A stretch of 64,000 bases of DNA from NCBI RefSeq assembly GCF_019578655.1, contig NC_063259.1:9350001-9414000 (forward strand), given 5' to 3'. The position numbers and the translations under genes are program-made. The DNA comes from Ricinus communis. Lineage: Eukaryota > Streptophyta > Magnoliopsida > Malpighiales > Euphorbiaceae. Under the pieces are notes generated by a model, which made no database searches, had not been told where the DNA came from, and saw only the letters and a program-made list of their open reading frames with translations. Below are positions 50,092 through 62,244 of the stretch, one piece after another (the stretch's first letter is position 1; each line of letters begins with the position of its first letter).

Positions 50092-51400
50092 CTAAAATGT
50101 TGTCCTTAGTCACTTTTAATCATTCTGAAGCATTATATTCATCAAGCTTTCATCTTTTTTCTTCTATCTTCCTTCTGTATTTTCACTTTCTTTCTTCTCT
50201 TTTTTTAAAATCAAATCAAAGGGCACCAAAGTCTAAGATTACAAGGGGAGATAAGGAGAAAGGAATGACTCAAGAGGGTTCACAAGATGAAATAACCCAA
50301 ATAGTTTAGAGGATGAAAGATGTGAGTGAGGAAGAAAGAAAGATATATCAAATTATTGCTTATAAGGAAGTGGTTGCTTATAAAGTACCATCATGGCACT
50401 CTCTTAGGCAATTAGGGATTGAGAAAGAGGTAACATAGGGGATCAAGGCTCTTAGTTTGGAAAAGTTTTTCTTTCTAAATGAGGATAGGTTTGTGGAATC
50501 AACCAAAGAGTTCTTATGCACTCTTGAAGTTAAAAAGAAGTTGAGTGACCCATTAGGCCATTATGGCATTACATTCAACCTCTCTAGGAAGCAATTTAGC
50601 CTCACTACAGATCAAATGGCGGAAGCTTTTGGTTTTCATATGGATGGGTGCTTCCATATCATAGATATGGAAAGCTCATTCACCCAATTTTGAATATCCA
50701 TCTCTATCGAAATTGGGTTTGATCCAAAATCCTCTTTAGCTAAAAACATAAAATCTCTTCATCTTGGTTTCTCAACCGGATCATTACTTTCACCATCAAT
50801 TCTAAAGGTGATGGTAATGAGAAGGTTAGCCAAAAAGACCTCTTCTTTCTATATGGGATGGTCAATCACAAGAAAATTCAAACCTCTCGGTTTCTCATAG
50901 ACCATATTATTTCTCTTGGGAAGCCCAAAGGACTTATTTTCCTCCCTTCTTACATTACTCTTATTGCAAGATATTGCAATATTTTTCCTTCAAACCTCAA
51001 ACAAATTTCTTTAACCAAACTTACTTATAACTCTAACCTTTTTGACCTTAACTACCTACTTCACTCTAAAACCATCACTCTCACTCAAGAAAACACTTAT
51101 GAGTACATTGTTGGAGAGTCTAAGCGTCCTAGGAGATCTTCCAAAAGATCAAAGGTAATGTTATGTCTACATGAGGAAGGAGTAGAGGCAAGGGTGCAAC
51201 CTCAAGCTCCTAAGAATTATAGTGAGGGTTTTAAAGACAAAGTGCTCAAATTCATGGAGAGACATGAGCAAAGAATGGATAAGACATATAAATCTTCACT
51301 TGGATATAAGAGAGATTCAAGAAAAGACAATAGGGATAACATCATGTGATGTTGACGAATGGGATACAAGTGAAGAAGATCAAGAGGATGAGGACGAAGG
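50092..51400 (+). pseudogene. Transposon-associated ORF (plant transposon protein-like), degenerate
   Basis: The reading frames contain SWHSLRQLGIEKEV, LNEDRFVESTKEFLCTLEVK, GITFNLSRKQFSLTTDQMAE and FGFHMDGCF. Then come VNHKKIQTSRFLIDHIISLG, KGLIFLPSYITLIARYCNI and an acidic tail EEDQEDEDEGW, in which the order family head, core and coiled tail is kept. It resembles the same ORF family as 20330-21530. Stops near 50307, 50438 and 50692 and a frame change near 50850 break it. The acidic tail runs directly, in frame, into satellite array 3. Function is unknown in any element. Confidence 0.6.
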
Positions 51401-54400
51401 ATGGGGTTATTTTCTAATATTTACATATATACTCCTTGTACGAGGTTGTTTTGTTATATTCATAAATATACCCTTTTTACAGGGTTGTTTTCTCATACTT
51501 ACAAATATACCCCTCTAACGGGGTTGTTTTCATATACTCATAAACATACTTTTTTTACGAGGTTGTTTTCTCATACTCGCAAATATACTCCTATTACCGG
51601 GTTGTTTTTTAATATACTTCTTTTACGAGGTTGTTTTTTCATACTCGCAAATATGCTCCTGTTACAAGGTTTTTTTTAATATTTACAAATATAACCCTCT
51701 TACGGGGTTGTTTTCTCATATTCATAAATATAATCCTTTTACGAGATTATATTCTCATAATCACAAATATATCCCTCTAATAGGGTTATTTCAAGATACT
51801 CATAAATATACCCTTTTTGCGAGGTTGTTTTCTTATATTCACAAATATATACCCCTATTACAGGGTTATTTTCTACTATTTACAAATATACCCATCTTAC
51901 GGGGCTGTTTCTCATATTAAAAATATATCCCTTTTATGGGGTTGTTTTCTCATACTCATAAATATATCCCTCTTATAAGGTTGTTTCATCATACTCACAA
52001 AGATACCTCTCTTACGGGGTTGTTTTCTAATATTTATAGAGATATCCCTCTTATTGGGTTATTTTCTCATATTAACAAATATACCCTCTCCACGGGGCTG
52101 GTTTCTCATACTCATAAATATAACCTTCTTACGAGGTTGCTTTCTCACATTTATAAATATACCCCTTTTCTGGGATTACTTTTTCATACTCACAAATATA
52201 CCCCTTCTACGGGGTAGTTTTGTTATATTCATAAATATACCCTTTTTACGGGATGGTTTTCTCATACTCACAAATATACCCGTCTTAGGGGGTTGTTTTC
52301 TCATTCTCATAAATATACCCCTTGTTACATGGTTGTTTTATCATATTCACAAACATATCCCTACTGCGAGATTATTTTTGAATATTTACAAATATACTCC
52401 TCTCACGGGGTTGTTTGCTCAAATTAAATAATATACCCCTTTTATGGGGTTCTTTTCTCATACTCATAAATATACCACTCTTACGGGGTTGTTTTCTCAT
52501 ACTCACAAATATGCCCCTTTTACGAGCTTGTTTTCTCATACTCACAAATAGACCCCTATTACTAGGTTATTTTCTAATATTTATAAATATAGCCCTCCTC
52601 CAAGATTGTTTTCTCATATTAGAAAATATATCCCTTTACGAGGTTATTTTTCCACACTTACAAATATACCCCGCTAAAGAGGTTGTTTTCAACTAATCAT
52701 AAATATACCCTATTTACGAGGTTGTTTTCTCATACTCACAAATATGCCCTTGTTACGGGGTTGTCCTCTAATATTTGCAAATACACCTATCTTACGGGGT
52801 TGTTTTCTCATAATAAAAAATATACCCCTTTTATAGGATTGTTTTCTCATAAGATAAATGTAACCCTTTTATGAGGTTATTTTCTCATATTTACAAATAA
52901 ACCCTCTTATTGGGTTATCATCTCATACTCAAAGACATACCCTTTTTATGAGGTTATTTTCTCATACTCACAAATATACCCCTGTTACGGGGTTGTTTTC
53001 TAATATTTATAAATATACCCCACTTATGGGGTTATTTTCTAATATTTATATATATACTCCTCTTATAGGGTTGTTTTCCTATATTAACAAATATACCTTC
53101 TTTACGGGGTTATTTTCTCATACTTATAAATATAACCCTCTTCTAGGGTTGCTTCTCATATTCATAAATACATCCCTTTTACGGATTGCTTTCTGATACT
53201 AAAAAATATACCACCCGTAAGGGGTTTTTTTTATCGTATTCATAAATATAACCTTTTACGAGGTTGTTGTCTCATACTCACAAATATACCCCTCTTACGT
53301 GGTTGTTTTCTTATATTTACAAATATACCCCTCTACGGGGTTGTTTTTAGTATTAAAAAAATACCCCTTTTACATGGTTAATTTCTCATACTCAGAAATA
53401 TACCCCTCTAACGGGGTTGTTTTCACATACACATAAACATACCCCTTTCACGAGGTTGTTTTCTCATATTTAAAAATAAATCTTATTATGCTATTGTTTT
53501 CTAATATTCACAAATATACCCCTCTTACGATATTGTTTTCTTATATTAAAAAACATACTCATTTTATAGGGTCATTTTCTCTTATTCACTAATATACACC
53601 TCTTAAGGAGTTATTTTTTAATACTGACAAATATACCACTGTTACGAGTTTGTTCTTTAATATTTATAAATATACGCCTCTTATGAAGTTGTTTTATAAT
53701 ATAAAAAAATATACCCCTTTTACGGGGTTGTTGTCTCATACTTACAAATATATCTCTCTTACGGGGTTATTTTCTCATACTCATAAATATAACCCTCTAA
53801 CGAGGTTATTTTCTCATATTCATAAATACATCCCTTTTACGGGATTGCTTTCTCATACTCACAAATATATCCCTCGTATGGGGTTATTTTGTCATATTCA
53901 TAAATATACATTTTCTACAAGGTTGTTTTCTCACATTCATAAATATACTCCTCTTACGGGGTTATTTTATTATATTTACAAATATACCCCTCTGACGGGG
54001 TTGTTTTCTCATATTAAAAAAGTATCTCTTTTATGGGGTTAATTTCTCATACCTAGAAATATACCCCTCTAATGGGGTTGTTTTCACACACACATATATA
54101 TACCCCTTTCACGTGGTTGTTTTCTCACACTTATAAATAAACCCTTATTATGTAATTACTTTCTAATATTTACAAATATACCCCACTTATGTGGTTGATT
54201 TCTCATATTAAAAAATAAACCCCTTTTATGGGGTTACTTTCTCATACTCACATAAAAATACCCCTCTTATGGAGTTGTTTTCTTATACTCATAAATATAA
54301 CCCTTTTATGGGGTTATTTTCTAATATTTACAAATATACGCCTCTTACGAAGTTGTTTTCACATAATAATAATATACCACTTTTACGCGGTGGTTTTTCC

Positions 54401-55754
54401 ATACTTAAAAATGTACCCCTCTTACGGGTTATTTTCTCGTACTCATAAATATAACATTCTAAGAGGGTTATTTTCTCATATTCATAGATATATCCCTTTT
54501 ACGGGACTGCTTTCTCATATTCATAAATATACTCCTCGTATGGGATTGTTTTGTGATATTTATAAATATACCCTTTCTACGGGTTTTTTTTCTCATATTC
54601 ACAACTATACCCCTCTTATGTGGTTATTTTCTTTTATTTATAAATATACACCTCTGACGGGGTTGTTTTTTCATATTATAAAAACACCTTTTTACAAGGT
54701 TGTTTTCTCATACTCACAAATATTTACTCTAATGAGTTATTTTTTAATATTTACAAATTTACCCCTCTTATGAAGTTGTTTTCTCATGTTAAAAAACATA
54801 GCCCTTTTACAAGGTTGTTTTCTTATAATCACAAATATACCCTCTTGTGGAGTTATTTTCTAATATTCACAAATATACCCGTCTTATGAAGTTCTTTTCT
54901 CATATTAAAAAATATACCCTTTTTACGGGGTTGTTTTCTCATACTTACAAATATATCCTTCTAATAGGATTGTTTTCTCGTACTCATCAATATACCCTTT
55001 TACGAGGTTATTTTCTCATACTTAAAAATATATCATTGTTACGTAGTTGTTTTCTAATATTTACAAATATACCACTCTTACGAAGTTATTTTCTCATGTT
55101 AAAAGATATACCCCTTTTACGGGGTTATTTTCTCATACTCATAAATTTACCCCTCTTGTGGAGTTATTTTCTAATACTCACAAATATTCCCTTCTTACAA
55201 AGTTCTTTTCTCATATTAAAAAATATACCCCTTTTTCTGGTTGTCTTTTCAAACTCACAAATATACTCCTTTTACGGGGTTGTTTTCTCATACTTATAAA
55301 TATACCCCCTTTACGAGATTGTTTTCTCATACTGACAAATATACCCTTGTTATCAGGTTGTTTTGTCATATTTACAAATATACCCTCTTATGTGGTTGTT
55401 TTCTCATATTAACAAATATAATCTCTTTACAGGATTGTTTTCTCATACTCATAAATATAACCCTCATACGGAGTTGTTTTCTTATACTCATAAATATATT
55501 CCTCATATAGGATTGCTTTCTCATACTTATTAATATACCCCTCGTACGGGTTATTTTGTCATATTCATAAATATATCCTTTTTACTGGGTTGTTTTCTTA
55601 TACTAAAAAATATACCCCTCTAACAAGGTTGTTTTCTAATATTTATAAATATACCCCTCTGAGGGGGTTGTTTCTCATATTAAAAAATATACCGCTTTTT
55701 ACGAGCTTATTTTTTTATACTCACAAATATATCCCTCTTACAAGGTTGTTTTCA
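51401..55754 (+). repeat. 39-bp minisatellite array 3 (distinct subfamily)
   Basis: About 111 monomers in the same orientation as array 1. The core GGGGTTGTTTTCTCATA and the end TATACCCCTCTTAC are shared with arrays 1 and 2. The middle here is CTCACAAA or CTCATAAA, TTTACAAA, or TTAAAAAA. The ATGTTGAAAGAT type of array 1 is almost absent (one clear example near 55100) and the TGG-ending type is not seen. Array 3 is therefore a separately amplified subfamily. It begins inside the acidic tail of the preceding ORF and ends at 55754, where viral coat-protein-region sequence starts with no gap. Confidence 0.95.
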
Positions 55755-56524
55755 GATGGTAATCCCACCATCCTTTAAGCTGGCCAGAAAATCCAGCTAT
55801 AAGGAGCTCAGCAATGGCTCTATCGGAGGTACCGCTTTGGGTTTTGTAGGCATTGGCTGCCATGGTCATCTGTTGTAAGCGACCAAGAATGTTGTATTCT
55901 GACATTCCATCTATATTCCATTCATAGACGGAAGAGGCATTGAATCTAGATTGGGTGAGGATATTATTTCTATTTTCTATCCCTAAATCTGGGGCAGTGT
56001 TCCTAGAAGTATGCCAAGTCAATCTAGGGGCTTGCCATCCCAATCTGTTGATGTTAGAAGGTTTCTCAGTGACACTTTCAAGCTCTGAATCATTAGATTC
56101 ATTGCTTTGGGCTTGATCTATAGCACTGATATTCCTACTACTTTGAGGAGTATCGGGTACTAAGTTCTTGGAGGACTCAGAAGTGGCTAATTTGCTAAGT
56201 TGTTCCCTGACTGCTCTAGCAAACTCAGTTTGCTTCTGAAATTGGTCATGACTAGGCTTTGAGATCTTGTAGGGTTTGAAGACTGGGTTTTTGAGCTTTT
56301 CTGTTTGGCTTATCTCTCTTGGATGACTAGTGTTGGGGATTGGAGAGGTGAAGACTGTAGGAGGTTTTTGGATTTGGCTATCTATCCTAACAAGCTGTTT
56401 CCCTATTGTGTTAAGATAGGTATTTGAGAAATTGTTATGCTGAACAATATTCTTGACACTTTTTTCAAGCTCCTCTCCTACTAATTTGTAAGGTGCGGCT
56501 TCTATTTTGTTCTTTCCATAAGAA
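55755..56524 (-). repeat. Viral terminal repeat, copy A
   Basis: Matches 62679-63448 without net length change, with about 35 differences counted by eye (about 95% identity). The left edge is the satellite junction. Confidence 0.9.
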
Positions 56525-56748
56525 GTTGTTATTTTCCTAAGGGGAGGATGTTCAGAGTGGATGGTTTGGTTTTCTCCGACCTTCCATTCTGGAGTCTTGT
56601 TCCTTATAGTAACAGGACTAATGAGTTTTTCTTTAAAAGGATAAAGAATACTATTTTCTTTGCAATAAATCTGAAACCAATCAGAAAATTTGACTTGGAT
56701 TCTGTTTTGTATGCAAAATTGGTAGTATCTTTCCTGGATACTGTCCTT
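55755..56748 (-). pseudogene. Viral linker and coat-protein-region fragment, copy A
   Basis: The downstream part of polyprotein ORF1 after the movement domain. It has a polar, serine/glutamine-rich linker, then the motifs NASSVYEWNIDGMSEY, DRAIAELLIAGFSGQLKGWW near the end, as in the caulimovirid/gypsy capsid core. The capsid domain is cut off by satellite array 3 just after these residues. The frame is separated from the movement-protein frame by a stop at 56749-56751. Confidence 0.8.
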
Positions 56749-57903
56749 TTATTGTAGAAAATGTTTAAAAAACCAAAGTTTTTTGGAATGGTTTTTCTTT
56801 GAATAAAAATCTTCATGTAAAAGCTTTTTATTGATTTGAAAATCTTTTGAAATCATGTTGATTTCTGCTTCTAGATTTTGGGTTATTGCAGATGGTGATG
56901 GTGAAGAGGGGGTAGAGACGGTCTCTATATCATCATCCTTTTTTGGTTCTTTGTAACGAGCATAAATAACAGAAGGTATTTTTGATACCCTTCCAATATC
57001 TATGGTCGAGGTTGAAGAATAATCATTAGAAAATCTAGAAGAAGTTGATTTCCTGTTGAATGTAAGCTTGACTTTCCCATCTGGAAACTGGGTTATGTTT
57101 CTGAGATTTGTATTTGGCTCTGTTTGCTTTGGTGATTCAGGTTGGGTTGCACCTTCAAGGATCCATTCTTCTGAAAGAGTGATATCCTTACATTGAATAG
57201 TTGCATTAGATTTGGAAAGGTTTGTTTGGAGGAATAAGGTTTCTCCTTTTGGTGAGTGGAGTTTGTGTTTCGAACCAAAAGCAAAAATCATGGCTTTATA
57301 ATGTATTTTGAAAATCAATGCTATCGGAATAGATCCTTCAAGCATTTTGTAATTATGTGTTTTTATTTGAAGAACAATGCTCTTTAAAACATTTTTAACA
57401 TTTAAAGAAATTGTAATGTTTGGAAAACAATTGAAAGAAATTGGTCCTTTATTAAGGCTTGACTCAACAGTACTTGATAAAGAATCATAAAAATTTGTAA
57501 ACCTAGCATCTCTAAGGACTGCTAAGATGGAAGTATCTAAACCTTCTTTGGTAAGGGGCTTTATTCCTACCTGGACAAGGTCTATATGAATGTATTTATA
57601 GTCTTTTTCTTTATGCTTCTGGAGGGTCTTTGGATTCAAAAGATAAATTTCTTCAAAAGGCTTTGAAATTTGAATATCTCTTTCTTCAGTTTTGATAGTA
57701 AAATCAGTTTTGAAGAGAGGAAACTTTGAAAACTCATAGATTTGTTTCTTTTGAATCTTGGGTATTTGCCAATCATCAATATGCTTTGAAAAATCTTCAA
57801 TAGTGATTTCCTCACTATTTACTAATCCTTTAGATCTTGAAGACTCAGAGGCAGAAGAGTTTGAAAAAGAAGATCTACAGAAAAAGGTTCTAAATTCATT
57901 TTA
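56749..57903 (-). pseudogene. Viral movement protein domain (30K superfamily)
   Basis: About 385 codons are open. The region from about 57625 down holds IHIDLVQVGIKPLTKEGLDT and then LRDARF, the conserved strand pair and LxD-type motif of 30K movement proteins. NITISLNVKNVLKS and a core with FKIHYKAMIFAF follow. In living relatives this domain widens plasmodesmata for cell-to-cell spread. The frame is open upstream to about 57903 but has no ATG there; the nearest ATG (about 57902) is in another frame. The C-terminal part is serine/threonine-rich and then coiled-coil-like. The frame ends in a stop at 56749. It follows the primer-binding site by about 185 bp, the expected first-gene position. 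Confidence 0.8.
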
Positions 57904-58086
57904 AAATAAATCAAGACAACTTTCTAAACAAACGTGGACCAAGCCACCAGATTTACTGCTCTTAAATCAAACGGGACTTACTACTATGCATAAATGAACA
58001 AGTTTGTTTATCAGTGATATGATGCATATTAAAATGATTTTAAAATCTCTTTTATGCAAATAATCTTTTCTTCCCAGGAACCCTGT

Positions 58087-58100
58087 TGGCTCTAATACCA
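58087..58100 (-). other. Viral tRNA-Met primer-binding site
   Basis: On the minus strand TGGTATTAGAGCCA differs by one base from the plant initiator tRNA-Met complement TGGTATCAGAGCCA. It lies between the promoter (58450) and the movement protein, as in caulimovirids. Confidence 0.85.
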
Positions 58101-58446
58101 ACAAAAGGGGATGAGTAACAAGTTTCTGGTGTGCAGGATCCTCAGACGAAGCAAGCACAGAGTATACACTTGTTAAAACTTAAATAGAAGTGGAAAATAA
58201 GATAATAAAATAAGAATTTGTTATTGATGGATGAACAAATATACAAACTTTGAAATAAAAGCTTTAAAATGAAAGCTTTAAACAAAAAAAATATAACTTA
58301 CAAGAGTAGTTGAATACAAGAGGAAGGTGGTTTCTCATTATCACTCTCACACTCTCTTTTCTCACTATGTTTCTAATGGTATGACTTGAAGAATACAAGA
58401 GTTTCTTGTTATCTTTCAGTCTGCCTTCTTCTTTAGTAGCTCCTCC

Positions 58447-58453
58447 ATTTATA
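58447..58453 (-). promoter_or_regulatory. Viral promoter TATA box
   Basis: TATAAAT within CTCTATAAATGGAGGA on the minus strand. It lies about 300 bp after the ORF2 stop and 350 bp before the primer-binding site, where the pregenomic RNA promoter belongs. The transcript start was not determined. Confidence 0.6.
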
Positions 58454-58749
58454 GAGGTCTTCAGGCTTGAGGCTTAATAGTTCTTGCTTTGGATGCTCTT
58501 CATAATGGAGTCAGGGGCTCCACATTTTTTGGATGCTTTTGATAATGGAGTGAGTGGCTCCACGTCTTTTACAGGAATTGTCTGACATGCTTCATCATTG
58601 TGAAATCTTTTTCTTTAAAAAAGTAACGGTGCAGAGTCTTTTGTCTATTTTCTTTTCTTTTAAAGACTTTTTTTTTGGGTATTTGGCCCATTGCAGAATT
58701 GTCTTGGGCTGCCATTTCTGGTTTCCAACCCAAGGGCTTTACAAAGATA

Positions 58750-60210
58750 TCATTTGATGGGCTTAAATATCCCAAAACAGTCATCTTCGTTCGAGTCACC
58801 ATCTAGATCAATTGTTGCTGAGCTGGTGCTGGAAGAGGAAGATGAAGCTTTAGATTTTCCTTTTGAAGAGGCGGTCTCTAACAACTGTTTGATCAATTGT
58901 AAGAAATCTTCTTCTGTTTGAGCCGCCGCTAGCTTTGGAATAATGAAAGACTTCTGTGCCAGGAAAGTGGTCTATTCTTTCGAAGGTGGCAAGAAGTTAT
59001 TTTTTGAAAGAAAACTTTGTACCATCCTTAGAGATATTTTTTCTTGGTGGTTGAATTTATCCCACCATTTAACTTTGAATCTTCGGGCAAGGATGATTTC
59101 TCCATCTGCTGCTTGGTTGAAATGGAAATACCATACACATACCTAGGAGAGAAAGAAGTTTGAACAAAATAGAAGTAAGGGAGGAAAACATCTTTCTATT
59201 TTATTGGGTTTATAGTGAGCTTTGAAAAGATTAAACAAAGGGAAAATTTCTGGAATTATGGTCTCTAGAACATTGCCATAAAAATTCCACCATTGTTTAA
59301 ACCAATATGGGATTTTTGAAGTTTGAATTGTGCTTGTGTCGAAGTAGAAAAGCCAAGAATGGCTATGTCCTTCGTTTTGTAAAAGAAAGGTATTAAACCA
59401 AGCTTGTTGGTAATCCCAATAGTTGAAAGATGTATTTAGGCTTGAAGGGTAGGTGCTTTGGAGGGAGGTTGGAAAAGATCTTGGTGAATGTAAATCCATT
59501 CCCAATTTTGAAGGGTGAAGGATTCTTTGGATGGTGCATGTGGAATATGTTGGGTCTTTGTGGTCTTTATGCTTTTTGAAGTGTTTGAATTTTGCAGAAC
59601 CAGTTACCTCAAGGATAGACTGGTAGTAAGATTGGGGTTCTGATTTATTCCAGGGTTTAAAGTACCATCCTTGATGGAAAATTTTTGAAACTAGTTTTGA
59701 GGGGCTTTCTGTACAGAATCCTTCCTCAATAGTTAAAATGCTTTGAAAGTTTTGCTTTTCTACATATTCATTGGTTTTGAAAAGTTTTGTTTGTGACAAA
59801 ACTATTTCTTGTGAGTTAGGCTTTGAAATACTTTGAGAGCTCTAAGATAGATTTTGAGGAAAAATTGCTATCTCAGGTTTTGAAAAAGGGATAGGGAGTA
59901 TACCTTTACCTTTGTTTGAAGAGGAGGATGACTTTGGAGAAATCTCGGGGTAAAGCTCTACTACTTGCTTTGAATATTCTTCGACCATCTTTAAAAACTC
60001 GGGAGTGTACTGTGCAAGCCACTCCTGAATTTGGAATTGCTTTTGGGCCGGGTCTTCTTTATTTTTGTCTATCTCTTCCTGGATGATTTCAGTCCAGGTT
60101 CTGATAGGCTTTGAAGAGAAGGGTAAGATCTCCATTTTTGGGCTTTGAACAGCTTTTGTATTTGCTGTTGGCTTTTCCTCTTTGTCTTTTGCTCTCGATT
60201 TTCTTGGCAT
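58750..60210 (-). pseudogene. Viral ORF2, two internal amber stops
   Basis: A single frame of 487 codons runs from ATG at 60210 to TGA at 58750-58752, interrupted only by TAG at 59842-59844 and TAG at 59143-59145. The start begins MPRKSRAKDKEEK, basic. The middle has GWYFKPWNKSEPQSYYQ and QNEGHSHSWLFYFD, then IPYWFKQWWNFYG. The later part has RRFKVKWWDKFNHQEK, and the tail is a serine run followed by an acidic segment. The function of ORF2 in this virus group is not established. The ATG comes 2 nt after the ORF1 stop (TGA 60213-60215), suggesting coupled termination and reinitiation. Other than the two stops there is little damage. A second, partial and inverted copy lies at 63449-63900. Confidence 0.8.
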
Positions 60211-60213
60211 TGT

Positions 60214-60495
60214 CACTCCTGTTTTTGAAGGAACTCTCTGGTTAGAAAGTCTGGAATTGAATTCGAATCTCCTCTTATGTATTCGATTTCAAAATCAAAA
60301 ATGGAAAGAATGGCTTGCCATCTGGCAAAAATCTGTTTTGAAGCTATATTTTGAACATCTTTTTGTAATACTTCTTTCGCAGATTTACAATCAGTCCTTA
60401 AAAGAAATTTTTAATTTAAAAGGTCAATTTGGAATTTTGAAATGCATAATAGTTGAATAATTCTTTTGTGTATCATTCCATTGTGCAGAAGTAAA
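60214..60495 (-). pseudogene. Viral RNase H C-terminal part, broken
   Basis: Lies between the RT frame and the ORF2 start. The motifs ARWQAILSIFDFEIEYIRG and NSIPDFLTREF are clear and end at the ORF1 stop 60213-60215. Upstream an in-frame stop near 60496 and at least one further stop or small deletion near 60420 break the domain. Confidence 0.75.
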
Positions 60496-61567
60496 CTAGA
60501 CAATGCATTCTTTTTTGTTTTGAACTTGTTTGAGAATTCCACCATAACCTAAATTTGATGCATCAGTTTCAACAATTTTGAATGCAGATGGATCAGCTAG
60601 GTGTAAACATAGAATTTCAGAAACTTGCTTTTTAATGCTTTGGACAATCTTTGTATGCTCATCAGTCCATGCAGGGGGATTTTTCTTTAATCTATCATGG
60701 AGGGGTTTTGCTAAACAGTTTAAATTTGGATAGAAATCCATGACATAATTTAAACTGCCAAGGAACCTTTGCAATTGAGTTTTTTCTGAAATTTTATCTG
60801 GAAATTTTGAAGTAAAAGCTAGAGACCTTTCAATTGGGGTGATAGTTCCCCGTGAGATGTAGTGTCCAAGAAATCTAGTTTTCGTTTGGAATAAAGATAT
60901 CTCAGACTTTGAAACTACTAGACCATTTTTCTTAACAACATAGAAAAATGTCTCCAAATGTTTGAAATGTTGCTCTAGAGAATTTGAAAATATTAACACA
61001 TCATTGATATAAACAATGCAAAACTTTGAATAAGGATTGAAAATGTCATTCATGATTTTTTAATCCGAAAGGCATTACATTCCATTCGTACTGGCGAAAT
61101 GGAACTGTGAATGCAGTTTTGTACCGATCTTTAGGATGAATCTGGATTTGCCAGAATCCTGATTTCATATCAAACTTTGAAAAAATAAAAGCAGAATGAA
61201 GCTTTTGAAGAAGATCCTTTTTGTTTGGAATGGGGTATCTAATCCACTTTAGAGCTTTATTCAAAGGTTTGTAGTTAATCACCAACCTAGGTGTTCCTCT
61301 TTCTATCTCACTATTTTTATTGACATAGAAGGCTGCACACGACCAGGGGGATCTGGATTTGGTAATTAAACCCTTTTGCTCTAAATCTTTTATTTCTACT
61401 CTACAATGGCTTTCAAGGGTTTCATTCATCTGGATAGGTCTCGCTTTGGTAGGAATTTGTTTGTCACTAAAATCTTTTTCATATGGTAAATCCACCATCT
61501 GCTGTTTTCTTTTCCAAAAAGCATTAGGAAGATCATAACAAACTTCTTTTTCAATTTTCTTTTGCAA
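60496..61567 (-). pseudogene. Viral reverse transcriptase / RNase H start
   Basis: Motifs run in order: PTKARPIQMN, LEQKGLITKSRSPWSCAAFY, PRLVINYKPLNKALKW, FSKFDMKSGFWQIQI and FRQYEWNVMPFGLKN. Near 61050-61060 the frame shifts. The next frame has FCIVYINDVLIFSNSLEQH, where the usual YxDD reads YIND, so one catalytic aspartate is asparagine. RFLGHYISRGTI and the RNase H start IVETDASNLGYGGIL follow. Reverse transcriptase copies the pregenomic RNA in the particle. This copy is inactive from both the frameshift and the substitution. Confidence 0.9.
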
Positions 61568-61602
61568 ATCAGAAATTTTTCTTTGGACAATTCATTTTGT
61601 AA

Positions 61603-62237
61603 TTAGCTTTGGATTCTTTTTAAACCCATATCTTGTTTTAGGTGGAAAAGCTGGGTTTGTTTTCCTTTAATCAAAGCATTTATCTCAAAATTATAAATTG
61701 AGTGAGCTTTCATAAGATTGAGATTTCTCTTCTTGGGTTTTTCTAAAAAAGGAAAAATAATCTTTGAATCTTTAGTTTTAAAAATGATACCAGCAGTAGT
61801 TACTTTGAAAGGAGTAATTAAATTGATAAAAGGAGTTCCCAAAATAACAGTTTGTTGTAAATCCTTTGTAAGAATAAAAATATTTTTTAGAGCAATATTA
61901 TCGTTCAGAATTGCAGCTTCAGTTTCCAAGCAATTCTGATCTTTTAACTATTAGCTGAGGTGAGCCTTTCTTTAGTTTCTTGATGATATCTTTTAGGAAC
62001 TAGCTCATAATTGATACAGTTGAGGACTGCTCCTATATCAAACAAAGCTATAGGTTCTATTTGGAAATCATCAGGGAAAATGAGTTTTATTTGAATCAAA
62101 TATTTTCTTGAGGTTATTTCTTTTAGAACATTCATGAAGTTTTCTGGGACATTTTCAAAAACCTCAAGATTTTGAAAATCATTTTCTTCTTCAGAATCAG
62201 AATCACTATTTTGTTTAAGAATCAAGCTTTGGAGCAA
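61603..62237 (-). pseudogene. Viral aspartic protease region
   Basis: An acidic lead (DSDSEEENDF) is followed by a beta-strand set and ALFDIGAVLNCI, where the active-site triplet D-T/S-G reads D-I-G. The second frame, 61929-61603, holds QQTVILGTPFINLITPF, the flap-side LGTPF motif. A stop near 61944 separates the two. The altered active site and the stop make it non-functional. Confidence 0.8.
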
Positions 62238-62244
62238 AACAGAA

